Assembly: GCF_004005475.1 (NCBI RefSeq)
Contig: NZ_RZTZ01000007.1
Coordinates: 62,001-126,000, forward strand
Direction: 5' to 3'
Length of the DNA: 64,000 nucleotides
Origin: Niallia taxi
GTDB lineage: Bacteria > Bacillota > Bacilli > Bacillales > Cytobacillaceae
Shown here: piece after piece, positions 47,902 to 56,014 of the stretch
How positions within the stretch are numbered: position 1 is the stretch's first letter
Layout of the letters: each line of letters starts with the position of its first letter
Notes under the pieces: generated by a model
What the model was told of the DNA's origin: nothing
The model's database searches: none
Seen by the model: the letters and a program-made list of their open reading frames with translations, nothing else
Program-made: the position numbers and the translations under genes

Positions 47902-49245
47902 CTAGTTTACGTTCATGGATACATCATTAACTTTAACTTTATCGTCTTTTTTCTGTGGTAACACTAAGTTCAGTACCAATGCTGCAATTGCTCCAATCGC
48001 TGTTCCAGATGATACAAAATAAGTAACGATTTCCGGCAATCCTGCCAGCACGTCAGCAGGCATCAATACAGCGAATAATGCAAGCATGATCGGCACACCA
48101 ATCACAAGCATATTTCTTTCAGTGAATGCTTCATCTTTAATAACTTTAAAACCATTCATCATAATAACTACACATAAAATCGCAAACACACTATTAATAA
48201 CGACACTAGGAATACAAGCGATTAGGCTTGTAAGCTTTGGCATCATGCCAAGTAACACTAAAATAACTCCACCTACAATAATTGGTTTACGGCTCTTCAC
48301 TCCAGTAATCGCAATAATACCAGCATTAGAAGAATAACCTGTTACTGGTGTTCCTCCAAAGAAGGAACCGACAAAACAGCCTAACCCTTCACCAAGTGCT
48401 CCACCATTTAAACGCTTGTCATCTAGCTCTTCGCCAGTTACTTTACTTACAGTAAACCAAGTTCCAGTGGTTTCTATAGTGACAATGAGGTAAACAACGA
48501 TCATAACGATAATGGCATGGAGATTAAACTCTGGCATACCGAATGAAAATAGACCTGGCATTTGGAACCATGCCGCTTGCTTTAACGTGTCAAAATGAAC
48601 TAAACCAAAGAAGGAAGCAATGATTGAACCTATAATAAGTGCTAATAAAACGGATACAACTTTAATATATTTCCATTTGGATTTTGCTTTTTCGCCAACA
48701 TACATACAAAATATGAGAATAGCAGCTGTAATTGTAGCAATAAGGATGTTCTCTCCAAAGCTGCCTTCTGCTGAATAAATAGAATTAATGGCACTTGGCA
48801 TTAATGAAAGTCCAACAACCACAATCACCGTACCTGCAACGATTGGTGGAATGATTTTTCTAACGACCTTACTATATACCTTAAGCGGGTAACCTAATAA
48901 AGCAACGATTAACGCACCTGGTATTAAACTGCCAATCATCGCCCCAATACCTGATGTTGTGCCAATTGCTGCCAGTGCACTTAATGGCACAAATGATGGC
49001 CCTTGCATAACAGGAAGCCTCATGGCAAATCCTGCTTGAATAATTGTGGCAATACCACAAGCAATAAATGTCATTTGAATCAACAAAGCACTATCTGATA
49101 CAGAAAATGAAAGTAAACCTGCCAAGATGATTGGCGGAATAAATAAATCCATTGCTAATACTTGCTGTAACCCTAAAAATATCGACTTACCAACGGAAAT
49201 ATTTTCTTTTTGTCCCGTCATATTCTCCTTCATACCTTTTGCCAT
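47902..49245 (-). CDS. NCS2 nucleobase:cation symporter (xanthine/uracil permease family)
   Basis: A 447-residue, 14-helix purine or pyrimidine permease. Family signature regions are QGPSFVPLSALAAIGTTSG (helix 3) and GCFVGSFFGGTPVTGYSSNAG (helix 10), the latter with the NAT motif region. The guanine-type riboswitch in its leader suggests a purine base such as xanthine, guanine or a methylated or oxidised relative. GGGGG lies nine bases before the ATG. Co-transcribed with the Rieske gene. Confidence 0.9.
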   Translation of the reverse strand: MAKGMKENMTGQKENISVGKSIFLGLQQVLAMDLFIPPIILAGLLSFSVSDSALLIQMTFIACGIATIIQAGFAMRLPVMQGPSFVPLSALAAIGTTSGIGAMIGSLIPGALIVALLGYPLKVYSKVVRKIIPPIVAGTVIVVVGLSLMPSAINSIYSAEGSFGENILIATITAAILIFCMYVGEKAKSKWKYIKVVSVLLALIIGSIIASFFGLVHFDTLKQAAWFQMPGLFSFGMPEFNLHAIIVMIVVYLIVTIETTGTWFTVSKVTGEELDDKRLNGGALGEGLGCFVGSFFGGTPVTGYSSNAGIIAITGVKSRKPIIVGGVILVLLGMMPKLTSLIACIPSVVINSVFAILCVVIMMNGFKVIKDEAFTERNMLVIGVPIMLALFAVLMPADVLAGLPEIVTYFVSSGTAIGAIAALVLNLVLPQKKDDKVKVNDVSMNVN

Positions 49246-49275
49246 TCTCCCATTCCCCCTGTAGGTTACTAGACA

Positions 49276-49300
49276 TTCATATAATCATAAGTTTCTACCA
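49276..49300 (-). other. Anti-aptamer segment in the permease leader
   Basis: Minus strand GGTAGAAACTT-AT-GATTATATGAA is complementary to the two conserved aptamer strands TTCATATAATC and AAGTTTCTACC of the riboswitch 115-210 bases upstream, leaving the P2 hairpin looped out. Alternatively it is a plus-strand aptamer relic that has lost P2. See findings. Confidence 0.6.
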
Positions 49301-49304
49301 ACGC

Positions 49305-49361
49305 AAAAAGCTCGAAATACATAATTTTCCAGACGACAGAAAAGCATGTACTTCGAGCTTT
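49305..49361 (-). terminator. Riboswitch-controlled terminator before the permease
   Basis: Minus strand AAAGCTCGAAGTACAT pairs with ATGTATTTCGAGCTTT (one G-U), followed by T residues. The loop contains TGCTTTTC, complementary to GAAAAGCA at the 3' side of aptamer P1, giving the antiterminator. Confidence 0.88.
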
Positions 49362-49412
49362 ATAGATTCAAAGTATCAAAAGAATAGACTAAACCCATTG
49401 ACCATTCTTTTT

Positions 49413-49487
49413 GCTTTTCATAGTCAGTTTATTTACGGTAAACAGGTAGAAACTTGTAGGCCATATCCCCACGATTATATGAAAAAC
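49413..49487 (-). promoter_or_regulatory. Purine (guanine-class) riboswitch aptamer
   Basis: Minus strand: P1 GTTTTTCATA/TATGAAAAGC, junction TAATC, P2 GTGGG-GATATGG-CCTAC, J2/3 AAGTTTCTACC, P3 closing around CCGTAAA, and J3/1 in GACTATG. The specificity base is C (CTATG), as in xpt guanine riboswitches, not U as in adenine types. With ligand, P1 forms and the downstream terminator folds, so guanine should switch expression off. Confidence 0.95.
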
Positions 49488-49673
49488 ACTATTTAGTTTT
49501 GTTTTTTACTACAATACCACGATTTTTTCTTAGTGCAAGATATTTTTCAAAAATAGTTTTTTCTTAATATTTAAAATCTAGTAAAACTATCTGATTTCCT
49601 GTAGACTAGCTATTAATCATCTATTACAATATTTATATTACCATAAAACACGAACGATAGGAAGGTGTTTATT
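49488..49673. other. Divergent promoter region between riboswitch and guanine deaminase
   Basis: Minus strand: TTGCAC and TATTGT 16 bases apart fit a promoter for the riboswitch transcript. Plus strand: TAGACT, 17 bases, TACAAT (ending near 49629) fits the deaminase promoter. No complete second aptamer faces the deaminase. Confidence 0.45.
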
Positions 49674-51038
49674 ATTAATTATACGTATATTTTTCATGGA
49701 ACAGCATTTAGCAGTTATTCCCCTGAAAAAGTAAATATTTTGGAGAATCATCTCTTTTTTATAAATGACAATGGGATAATTGAAAAGATTGTTGGTCCTG
49801 AACAAGAGGATTACACTTCCCTTTTATCTAAACATCAAGATGATGCTAACTTTCATCAGTTAGAAGATGGCCAATATTTCTTACCTGGTTTTGTTGACTT
49901 ACATGTTCACGCTCCGCAATGGGCACAGTCAGGTACTGCCCTTGATCTTCCGTTGTATGATTGGCTGCATACGTATACCTTTCCACTTGAAGCAAAATAT
50001 GCAGATTTGGCATTTGCCAAAACTGTGTATGAGGATTTAGTTAGTACATTACTCGCTAATGGAACAACTACTGTCCTGTATTTTGCGACAGTCCACAAGG
50101 AAGCAAGCTTGTTATTAGCAGAAATTTGTGCAAGAAAGGGTCAACGCGGCCTTGTTGGAAAGGTAGTCATGGATGATCCAGATCAAAATCCAGATTACTA
50201 CCGAGATGCAGATTCAAAAACAGCTATAAAAGATACGGAGGAGTTTATCCTTGCAATGAAGGAACTAGCCAAGGAAGTAAAGCAGGGTGTCTACCCTGTT
50301 GTAACGCCGCGTTTTATCCCTAGCTGTTCCGATGAAGCATTGAAAGGACTCGGTGAGCTTGCAGCTAAATACGACACTCATATCCAGTCACATTGCAGTG
50401 AAAGTGATTGGGCTCATCAATATGTGAAGGATAGATTCCAGAAAAATGATGCATTCGCACTCCATGACTTCGGATTGTTAGGCGATAAATCTGTCATGGC
50501 TCATAGTAATTTCCTTGATGACAGGGATGCTGAATTGTTCGCTAGCACTGGTACGGCCATTAGCCACTGTCCTCTATCAAACGCGTACTTTGCCAACAGT
50601 GTCTTGCCGTTGAAAAGGTTTCAAGCGATGGGAATCGATATAGGGCTTGGAACAGACATTTCAGCAGGTGCTACACCGAGTATTTATGACAATGCAAAAC
50701 AAGCAGTCGTCTCGTCTAGAATGCTAGAGGATGGTGTCAGTACCGCTCTTTGTGCAGCAGAACGTGGCGTGGCAGATTCTCGTATTTCCATTCATGAAGC
50801 CTTTTATTTAGCTACTGCTGGCGGTGGTGAAAGCTTAAGCCTGCCTATTGGAAAATTAGAAGAAAACTATACGTGGGACGTCCAAATTATTGATACAAAG
50901 ATTGCCTCAGCAAAGCTTCCTATTTTTGATGCTCATGAAGCTTTAGATGACATTTTCCAAAAGATCATTTACCTTGTCCGCCCAGAAAACATTAAAGAGG
51001 TTTGGGTTCAAGGGGAAAGAGTTCATTCTCGAGTGTAA
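49674..51038 (+). CDS. Guanine deaminase (amidohydrolase)
   Basis: A 454-residue zinc amidohydrolase converting guanine to xanthine. PGFVDLHVHAPQWAQSG carries the metal His pair, HIQSHCSES and AHSNFLDD further His, and GLGTDISAGA the catalytic Asp; HAPQ is typical of guanine deaminases. The start is unusual: the only standard in-frame codon is a GTG at 49665 that lies inside the ribosome site AGGAAGGTG, so translation may start at an ATT at 49674, six bases after that site. Divergent from the riboswitch-controlled purine permease. Confidence 0.9.
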   Translation: MNYTYIFHGTAFSSYSPEKVNILENHLFFINDNGIIEKIVGPEQEDYTSLLSKHQDDANFHQLEDGQYFLPGFVDLHVHAPQWAQSGTALDLPLYDWLHTYTFPLEAKYADLAFAKTVYEDLVSTLLANGTTTVLYFATVHKEASLLLAEICARKGQRGLVGKVVMDDPDQNPDYYRDADSKTAIKDTEEFILAMKELAKEVKQGVYPVVTPRFIPSCSDEALKGLGELAAKYDTHIQSHCSESDWAHQYVKDRFQKNDAFALHDFGLLGDKSVMAHSNFLDDRDAELFASTGTAISHCPLSNAYFANSVLPLKRFQAMGIDIGLGTDISAGATPSIYDNAKQAVVSSRMLEDGVSTALCAAERGVADSRISIHEAFYLATAGGGESLSLPIGKLEENYTWDVQIIDTKIASAKLPIFDAHEALDDIFQKIIYLVRPENIKEVWVQGERVHSRV

Positions 51039-51136
51039 TAAAAAAATACAGCAAAACACGAACATTGCATAGCAGGGTACGTTTAAACTTGGATTGATTC
51101 GCTGTAAACATAAAAAACTTCCTTATATTAACAAAC

Positions 51137-51161
51137 AAGCCTGTGCAGCATGCACAGGCTT
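51137..51161. terminator. Bidirectional terminator
   Basis: AAGCCTGTGC, loop AGCAT, GCACAGGCTT: 10-bp perfect stem between the converging deaminase and FMN reductase genes. T runs are modest on both sides. Confidence 0.75.
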
Positions 51162-51173
51162 ATCTTCTTACTA

Positions 51174-51719
51174 TTATTTACGGATAGTTTTCAATGCAGT
51201 TGACCATGGTATTACTTGGTCCAGCATTTGGTTAACTGACTCTGCTTGAACTTCTTTCGGTTTAAATTCTGTACCATTTTCAAAATCAGTGAATAAAGAC
51301 AATGCAGGGTGTACACGAACATCTGCCACCAGCAATTCTCCTAGTATTCCACGCAGATGCTCTGCTGCACGAGCTCCTCCAACTGAACCGTAAGAAACAA
51401 TACCTGCAGCTTTGTTATTCCATTCATCACGAAGGAAGTCTAAAGCATTTTTTAATGCTGCTGTAATAGAATGGTTGTATTCTTGCACGATAAATACGAA
51501 GCCGTCTTGTTTCGCGATAATTTCAGACCAAGCAGCAGCTCCTGAAGCATCCGCTCCTGGCTCACCTAAGAATGGCAATTTATAATCAGCAATATCAATA
51601 ACTGTATAATTTGCATCACCGCGTTTATCTGCTAATTCCTTCACCCATGCGCCAACCTGTGGACTTACACGTCCTTCTCTAGTAGATCCAAGTATAATAC
51701 CGATATTTAATTTTTCCAT
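51174..51719 (-). CDS. NADPH-dependent FMN reductase/azoreductase-like
   Basis: A 181-residue flavodoxin-like reductase. FMN loop GSTREGRVSPQVGAW, then EYNHSITAALKNALDFL and YGSVGGARAAEHLR of the NADPH-dependent FMN reductase family. The ATG at 51719 has GAGGAGG eight bases upstream; a longer form from 51770 (MGFFSKLFG...) with AAGGGG before it is also possible. It follows the MhqO-like gene closely and so belongs to a quinone-stress unit controlled by an MhqR box. Confidence 0.88.
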   Translation of the reverse strand: MEKLNIGIILGSTREGRVSPQVGAWVKELADKRGDANYTVIDIADYKLPFLGEPGADASGAAAWSEIIAKQDGFVFIVQEYNHSITAALKNALDFLRDEWNNKAAGIVSYGSVGGARAAEHLRGILGELLVADVRVHPALSLFTDFENGTEFKPKEVQAESVNQMLDQVIPWSTALKTIRK

Positions 51720-51788
51720 TGTTTGTTCCTCCTCTTGTTTTGTTCCAAATAGTTTACTAAAAAAACCCATTAACATAATCCCCTTTTA

Positions 51789-52772
51789 TTACAAATATTC
51801 TTTGTCTATTTTTAGATTGCTGCGAACAGTGTTGATTGGGCGGACAAGCTGCTCAATTTCATCCCGTTTTGATTCAAAGAATGGCGGTAGTGATAATTTT
51901 TCTCCAAGCGTTTCATACGGCTCATCACCCATGAATCCTGGTCCATCTGTTGCCAATTCAAATAATACTTGTGGTGCCACATTAGAGTATAAAGAGCCGA
52001 AATAGTAGCGCTCCACAAAACCTGAATTTGGTAATTGGAAGCTTGATAACCGATTTGTCCACTCATCCAGTTCCGCGCGATCTGCCACACGGAATGCAGC
52101 ATGGTGGATTGTCCCGAATCCTTGTCGAGCTTGAGGGAGAATGTTATTGAATTCGACGATTACTTGTGCCCCATTCCCGCCTGCGCCCATTTCAAATAGA
52201 TGGAACGAATCTTCCTGGCCTACCTCCTTCATAAGGAACACTTTCTCCAATACTTCTTTGAAGTAATCAAAATAAGATGTTCGAACGAAAATTGGTCCTA
52301 AACCAGTTATCGCAAATTCTAAAGGCACTGGACCATTTTGCCACGGTGTACCTGCTGAAACTCCTTCATTTAGTTCATCTGAAATTAACTGGTACTGCTG
52401 GTCGTCAAAATCGACAAATGCTAACGTCTTTTTACCAAATTGCTCTTGAATGCCTTTATGTTTTACATCGTATTTGTCAAAGCGTTTCACCCAATATGCA
52501 AGAGCCGCATCTGTCGGCACACGGAAGGAGGTTTTCGAGATTTCATTCGTGCCGTGCACTCCTTTTGGGATACCAGGAAAATCGAAAAATGTCATGTCTG
52601 TACCAGGACTGCCAACATCATCTGTGAAGTATAAATGATATGTTTGGATGTCATCCTGATTAACTGTTTTTTTCACAAGTCTTAATCCTAGAACATTAGT
52701 AAAAAACTCATAAATTTTTTCAGCGCTGCTTGTGATTGCTGTAATGTGATGAAGTCCTTTTAATTCATTCAT
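51789..52772 (-). CDS. VOC-family ring-cleaving dioxygenase, MhqO/MhqA type
   Basis: A 327-residue extradiol dioxygenase-like protein made of two vicinal-oxygen-chelate halves. LKGLHHITAITSSAEKIYEFF and FGTIHHAAFRVADRAEL give the metal His of each half, and PQVLFELATDGPGF supplies the Glu. B. subtilis homologues act in hydroquinone and quinone detoxification. An 18-bp perfect MhqR palindrome lies 20 bases upstream. A second family member is at 53392-54330. Confidence 0.9.
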   Translation of the reverse strand: MNELKGLHHITAITSSAEKIYEFFTNVLGLRLVKKTVNQDDIQTYHLYFTDDVGSPGTDMTFFDFPGIPKGVHGTNEISKTSFRVPTDAALAYWVKRFDKYDVKHKGIQEQFGKKTLAFVDFDDQQYQLISDELNEGVSAGTPWQNGPVPLEFAITGLGPIFVRTSYFDYFKEVLEKVFLMKEVGQEDSFHLFEMGAGGNGAQVIVEFNNILPQARQGFGTIHHAAFRVADRAELDEWTNRLSSFQLPNSGFVERYYFGSLYSNVAPQVLFELATDGPGFMGDEPYETLGEKLSLPPFFESKRDEIEQLVRPINTVRSNLKIDKEYL

Positions 52773-52791
52773 GGAATAGTCCTCCTATTTT

Positions 52792-52809
52792 TATCTCGAT
52801 ATCGAGATA
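52792..52809. promoter_or_regulatory. MhqR-type operator
   Basis: TATCTCGATATCGAGATA, a perfect 18-bp palindrome matching the MhqR consensus TATCTCGAATTCGAGATA at all but the two central bases. No MhqR gene lies in the window. Confidence 0.88.
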
Positions 52810-52913
52810 TGAGCGAAAAAAATATTTTTATTTTTAATTAAGATATCTTTAATTCGTGATAATTATATCATTAACATAGATAAAGGTCAATAACAGTATG
52901 CCCACTTATTATC

Positions 52914-53303
52914 TTATAAACCTAATGCAAATGCTCCTGGTCCAACTAAAGCCATTCCAATTGCCACAACAATAAGCATTAAATTATATTCATAACCGCC
53001 TGCGCCATTGGCAAATCCTTTCGAACCATGAACTTTTACAATTGCTCCTGCCATAATGATTGTAATGATAGCCGCTGCCAATGGTAAAAATAATCCTATA
53101 ATAAACAAAATTCCACTTATGAACTCACCAAGGCCGCTCAATACTGCTGCAGGTACCCCTGGTTTTACACCAATAGACTCAAACCAGCCGCCTGTTCCTT
53201 TTATTCCGTGTCCACCAAATAATCCGAACAGCTTCTGTGATCCATAAAACATAAATACAATCCCAACCATCACTCGAATTAATAACAAACCTAAATCTTC
53301 CAT
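52914..53303 (-). CDS. DoxX-family membrane protein (MhqP-like)
   Basis: A 129-residue, four-helix DoxX protein: [28 protein letters not shown] and [24 protein letters not shown] are typical. MhqP of B. subtilis belongs here and is MhqR-regulated. It probably forms one unit with the VOC dioxygenase upstream (stop at 53392), separated by a stem-loop. Role: membrane-side redox or thiol stress, not defined biochemically. Confidence 0.88.
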   Translation of the reverse strand: MEDLGLLLIRVMVGIVFMFYGSQKLFGLFGGHGIKGTGGWFESIGVKPGVPAAVLSGLGEFISGILFIIGLFLPLAAAIITIIMAGAIVKVHGSKGFANGAGGYEYNLMLIVVAIGMALVGPGAFALGL

Positions 53304-53360
53304 TTTTATCTTCTCCTCTACTATTTCTTTATTTTTTTATGTGACTTAAATAACCTTCCG

Positions 53361-53387
53361 GTGAAGCCATATTACCTATGGCTTCAC
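53361..53387 (-). other. Intercistronic stem-loop between VOC and DoxX genes
   Basis: GTGAAGCCATA (53361-53371), loop TTACC, TATGGCTTCAC (53377-53387). No T run follows on the minus strand; likely an mRNA-processing stem or partial terminator. Confidence 0.6.
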
Positions 53388-53391
53388 ACGG

Positions 53392-54330
53392 TTAATCTAG
53401 CTGTTTTACTTCAATCGGGATAAGGACTTTCTCAAGCTGTGCACGATGCTGCTCATACTGCGCTGGCAGCTTCAAGTTTGTTCCCATTGTTTCAAGCGTT
53501 TCATCATGAGCAAACCCTGGAGGATCTGTAGCAATTTCAAATAAAATCTCTCCATGCTCTCTAAAGTAGATAGCATTAAAATAGTTTCTGTCACGAACAG
53601 CTGTTACACCATATCCTTTATCTGCGATATATTCCTGCCAATCTAGTTGGTCTTCATCATCAGTAGCACGCCAAGCAATATGATGAACAGTGCCGACTCC
53701 CATTTCACCTCTGCCAATAGTCGTTGTTTTTAGATCAATAATATTACCGATATCAGCTGTTGAGCGGAATCGGATAATTTCGTTTTCTTTTCCGACGACT
53801 TCAAGTCCCATTACTTGCTCCAACAATTCAGCCGTTTTTTCTGGTTGTGCAGACAATAATGTTGCACCGCCAAAACCTTTAATGGCCACATCTGGAGTCA
53901 CATTGCCGAATGTCCAAGTATTTTCTTCTCCTTCTGCTCTTTCAACTAAATGAAGCTGAAGGCCATGTGGATCATTAAATTCAAGATATATTTCTCCAAA
54001 GCGCTCCGCTTTTTCAAAAGGAATATTGAATTTTTCTAGTCTTTTTTCCCAGAAACTTAATGCTCCGACTGGTACAGCATAAGAAGTGGCACCTACTTGA
54101 CCATCTCCAATCTTCCCTTGCCTTGCTCCAGCCCAAGGGAAAAACGTAATAATTGTACCAGGCTTGCCGCCTTCATTACCGAAATAGAGATGATATGTTC
54201 CAGGATCATCAAAGTTAACCGTTTGTTTCACTAATCTTAATCCTAATACACCTGCATAAAAATCAACGTTCTCCTGTGGATGCCCGACAATTGCTGTAAT
54301 ATGATGAATTCCCATTGTTTTTTTGCTCAT
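53392..54330 (-). CDS. VOC-family ring-cleaving dioxygenase, MhqA type
   Basis: A 312-residue two-domain VOC protein, paralogous to that at 51789-52772. Metal ligands: MGIHHITAIVGHPQENVDFY, GTVHHIAWRATDDEDQ and EILFEIATDPPGF. Expected activity is oxidative cleavage of hydroquinone-like rings. Two or three MhqR-type boxes lie within 120 bases upstream. It heads the unit that continues with DoxX. Confidence 0.9.
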   Translation of the reverse strand: MSKKTMGIHHITAIVGHPQENVDFYAGVLGLRLVKQTVNFDDPGTYHLYFGNEGGKPGTIITFFPWAGARQGKIGDGQVGATSYAVPVGALSFWEKRLEKFNIPFEKAERFGEIYLEFNDPHGLQLHLVERAEGEENTWTFGNVTPDVAIKGFGGATLLSAQPEKTAELLEQVMGLEVVGKENEIIRFRSTADIGNIIDLKTTTIGRGEMGVGTVHHIAWRATDDEDQLDWQEYIADKGYGVTAVRDRNYFNAIYFREHGEILFEIATDPPGFAHDETLETMGTNLKLPAQYEQHRAQLEKVLIPIEVKQLD

Positions 54331-54360
54331 TTCATTTTTCCTCCACTCTTCTAATTAATT

Positions 54361-54378
54361 TATTTTGAATTCGAGATA
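54361..54378. promoter_or_regulatory. MhqR-type operator (imperfect)
   Basis: TATTTTGAATTCGAGATA: two mismatches from the MhqR consensus, 31 bases before the VOC gene at 53392-54330. Confidence 0.75.
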
Positions 54379-54413
54379 TTTATTTAAAAAAATAAAATGA
54401 AGTTGATTAACAA

Positions 54414-54446
54414 TATCTCGAATTAATATATCTTGAATATGAGATA
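54414..54446. promoter_or_regulatory. Second MhqR-type operator cluster
   Basis: TATCTTGAATATGAGATA (54429-54446) is a near palindrome with the MhqR arms, and TATCTCGAATTA (54414-54425) overlaps as a consensus half-site. Tandem boxes suggest cooperative repression. Confidence 0.7.
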
Positions 54447-54494
54447 ATCATAAAATATTTATCGTTAGATGTCAACAGCTTTTTTAAAAAAATA

Positions 54495-55115
54495 TTAATC
54501 AAAATATACTGGCTCATTTTGATTATATAAATGCTTAAAAGCAAGTTGAATCTGTGCCTCTGTATTTCTTGGCAATGACAGCGGCGGGAGATTGCTTTCT
54601 GCAAAAAACTGAACAGCGCTTGTTTCTATCCCTTCTGCTGCAAGACCACCAATAATTTCACACTGGATCAACAGCTTATACACATGTATTGGAGATGGAG
54701 GATGGTCATGAAATTTCTTATCAAATACTGCAATCAATTTCAATGCTTTTACGTCAAAACCAGATTCCTCCTTCACTTCTTTAACAGCAACTTCACTTGG
54801 AGATAAGCCGATGTCTCCCCAACCGCCAGGCAATGCCCATTTGCCATCTGTTTTTTCCTTTACTAACAAAATCTTCTTATCTAAAAACACAGCTGCTCTT
54901 ATATCAACCTTTGGAGTTGCGTAGCCTGTTTCATTTGCAAACAAGTCCTTGATGATGGAGGCATCCATATTAGTATACTTAGCCAATATCTCCACACTTA
55001 TTCTGCGAATTGATTCAAATCTTTCCTTATCATATACATCCTTTGAATAAGTCAATCCTGTTTGGGCTATTGCTTGCAGCTCCTTCGCCCATTTCAGCCA
55101 TTCAGACTCCTTCAT
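54495..55115 (-). CDS. Nudix hydrolase with N-terminal Nudix-associated domain
   Basis: A 206-residue protein: an N-terminal helical domain (residues 1-65, LKWAKELQAIAQTGLTYSKD) of the kind found before ADP-ribose-type Nudix enzymes, then the Nudix fold with GGWGDIGLSPSEVAVKEVKEE leading into ESGFDVK. All catalytic Glu are present. GGGGGC stands before the ATG and the gene overlaps the upstream SnoaL-like gene by 14 bases, so they are coupled. Confidence 0.88.
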   Translation of the reverse strand: MKESEWLKWAKELQAIAQTGLTYSKDVYDKERFESIRRISVEILAKYTNMDASIIKDLFANETGYATPKVDIRAAVFLDKKILLVKEKTDGKWALPGGWGDIGLSPSEVAVKEVKEESGFDVKALKLIAVFDKKFHDHPPSPIHVYKLLIQCEIIGGLAAEGIETSAVQFFAESNLPPLSLPRNTEAQIQLAFKHLYNQNEPVYFD

Positions 55116-55500
55116 TATATGCCCCCAATCGATTTGTCATTATCAAATATGTAGTCATTTCCTTAATTACATTCTTTCCTGCACTAACGAATTGGTATAA
55201 ATGACAGAAGGAGAACTCACTGCCCTCTGCTGTTTTAAAGCTGCCATGAGCAGCAGCGGTACTGCCGTGTGTAATGATTTGCTGAACCTCTATTTCCGCT
55301 ATTTCTCCATTGAAGCGGTCTAGTATCGCCTCAAGCACCTCTTTTTTCCCAGTAGCTGATTCTTGTCCGACTAAAATCCAATTACTATTATTAGTAAAAG
55401 TAGTCTCTAGCATACCGATGTCGTTCCTTGCTAAAGCAATAATATGTTCGTTAATAAATCTTTTTTTAGGTGAGTTACCGCAGTCTTTTGGACTTTTCAC
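55102..55500 (-). CDS. SnoaL/NTF2-like protein
   Basis: About 132 residues with an NTF2-like fold: helical INEHIIALARNDIGMLETTFTNN followed by strands around WILVGQESATGKKEVLEAIL and EVQQIITHGSTAAAHGSF. Ligand or enzyme activity unknown. The start is unclear: GTG codons at 55500, 55524 and 55551 are in frame and none has a clean ribosome site; 55500 keeps the conserved fold. Coupled to the Nudix gene. Confidence 0.68.
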   Translation of the reverse strand: MKSPKDCGNSPKKRFINEHIIALARNDIGMLETTFTNNSNWILVGQESATGKKEVLEAILDRFNGEIAEIEVQQIITHGSTAAAHGSFKTAEGSEFSFCHLYQFVSAGKNVIKEMTTYLIMTNRLGAYNEGV

Positions 55501-55537
55501 TTTTATACTGTCGATACTTCCCACTCCCTTAAATGAT

Positions 55538-55786
55538 TTAGTTAAATGCACCTGAACAATACTTATCTATTAGCCATGCTTGTACATGTTCCCTGCATTC
55601 TGTTGATAAAAAGGTTCTTTTTGGATGAATTAAATCACCATATGGCATAGAGCCGACAAACTTGACCTCTCCTGCAAAGTTTTTGCCTGTAATGGCATCC
55701 ATTCCTGAAAACTGCACAAAAATGGTTTGATGCCCTGTTTTTTCATAATCTAGTATGCTCACTTCATGTTGTTTTACATGTGACAT
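55538..55786 (-). CDS. Hypothetical 82-residue protein
   Basis: A small soluble protein (MSHVKQHEVSILDYEKTGHQ...), with GGGGG six bases before the ATG, which makes translation convincing. No family recognised. It contains the mixed pattern FVQFSGMDAITGKNFAGEV and a C-terminal helix CREHVQAWLIDKYC. It precedes the SnoaL-like and Nudix genes, with which it is probably co-transcribed. Confidence 0.55.
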   Translation of the reverse strand: MSHVKQHEVSILDYEKTGHQTIFVQFSGMDAITGKNFAGEVKFVGSMPYGDLIHPKRTFLSTECREHVQAWLIDKYCSGAFN

Positions 55787-55967
55787 TTAGTACCCCCGAA
55801 ATAATACTTATAAAATTGCTACATACACCTTATTATTTTCTCCAGTAGGATGCAAGCATCTTCATTGAATTTATTAAGAATTTTTCCTATAATACTCCAC
55901 AATTTGTTAATTTATATAAATTCCAACATTTCCGCCTCAGTAAACTTCATTTTATTGACAAATCTCC

Positions 55968-55999
55968 AAAAGAAAAGAGCCTTTTGTAAGCAAAAGACT
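55968..55999 (-). terminator. Terminator of the first EamA gene
   Basis: Minus strand AGTCTTTTG, loop CTTA, CAAAAGGCT (one G-U), then CTTTTCTTTT. Confidence 0.8.
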
Positions 56000-56014
56000 T
56001 TTTTCTACAAATTA

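Noticed and set aside
49261-49361. A second complete purine riboswitch on the plus strand for guanine deaminase
   Set aside because: CATATAATC and AAGTTTCTACC are present but P2, P3 and the closing P1 strand are missing, so it cannot fold as an aptamer.
52835-52860. AAGATATCTT palindrome after DoxX as another MhqR box
   Set aside because: It lacks the TCTCGA arms of the consensus and lies in A+T-rich sequence where short palindromes are common.
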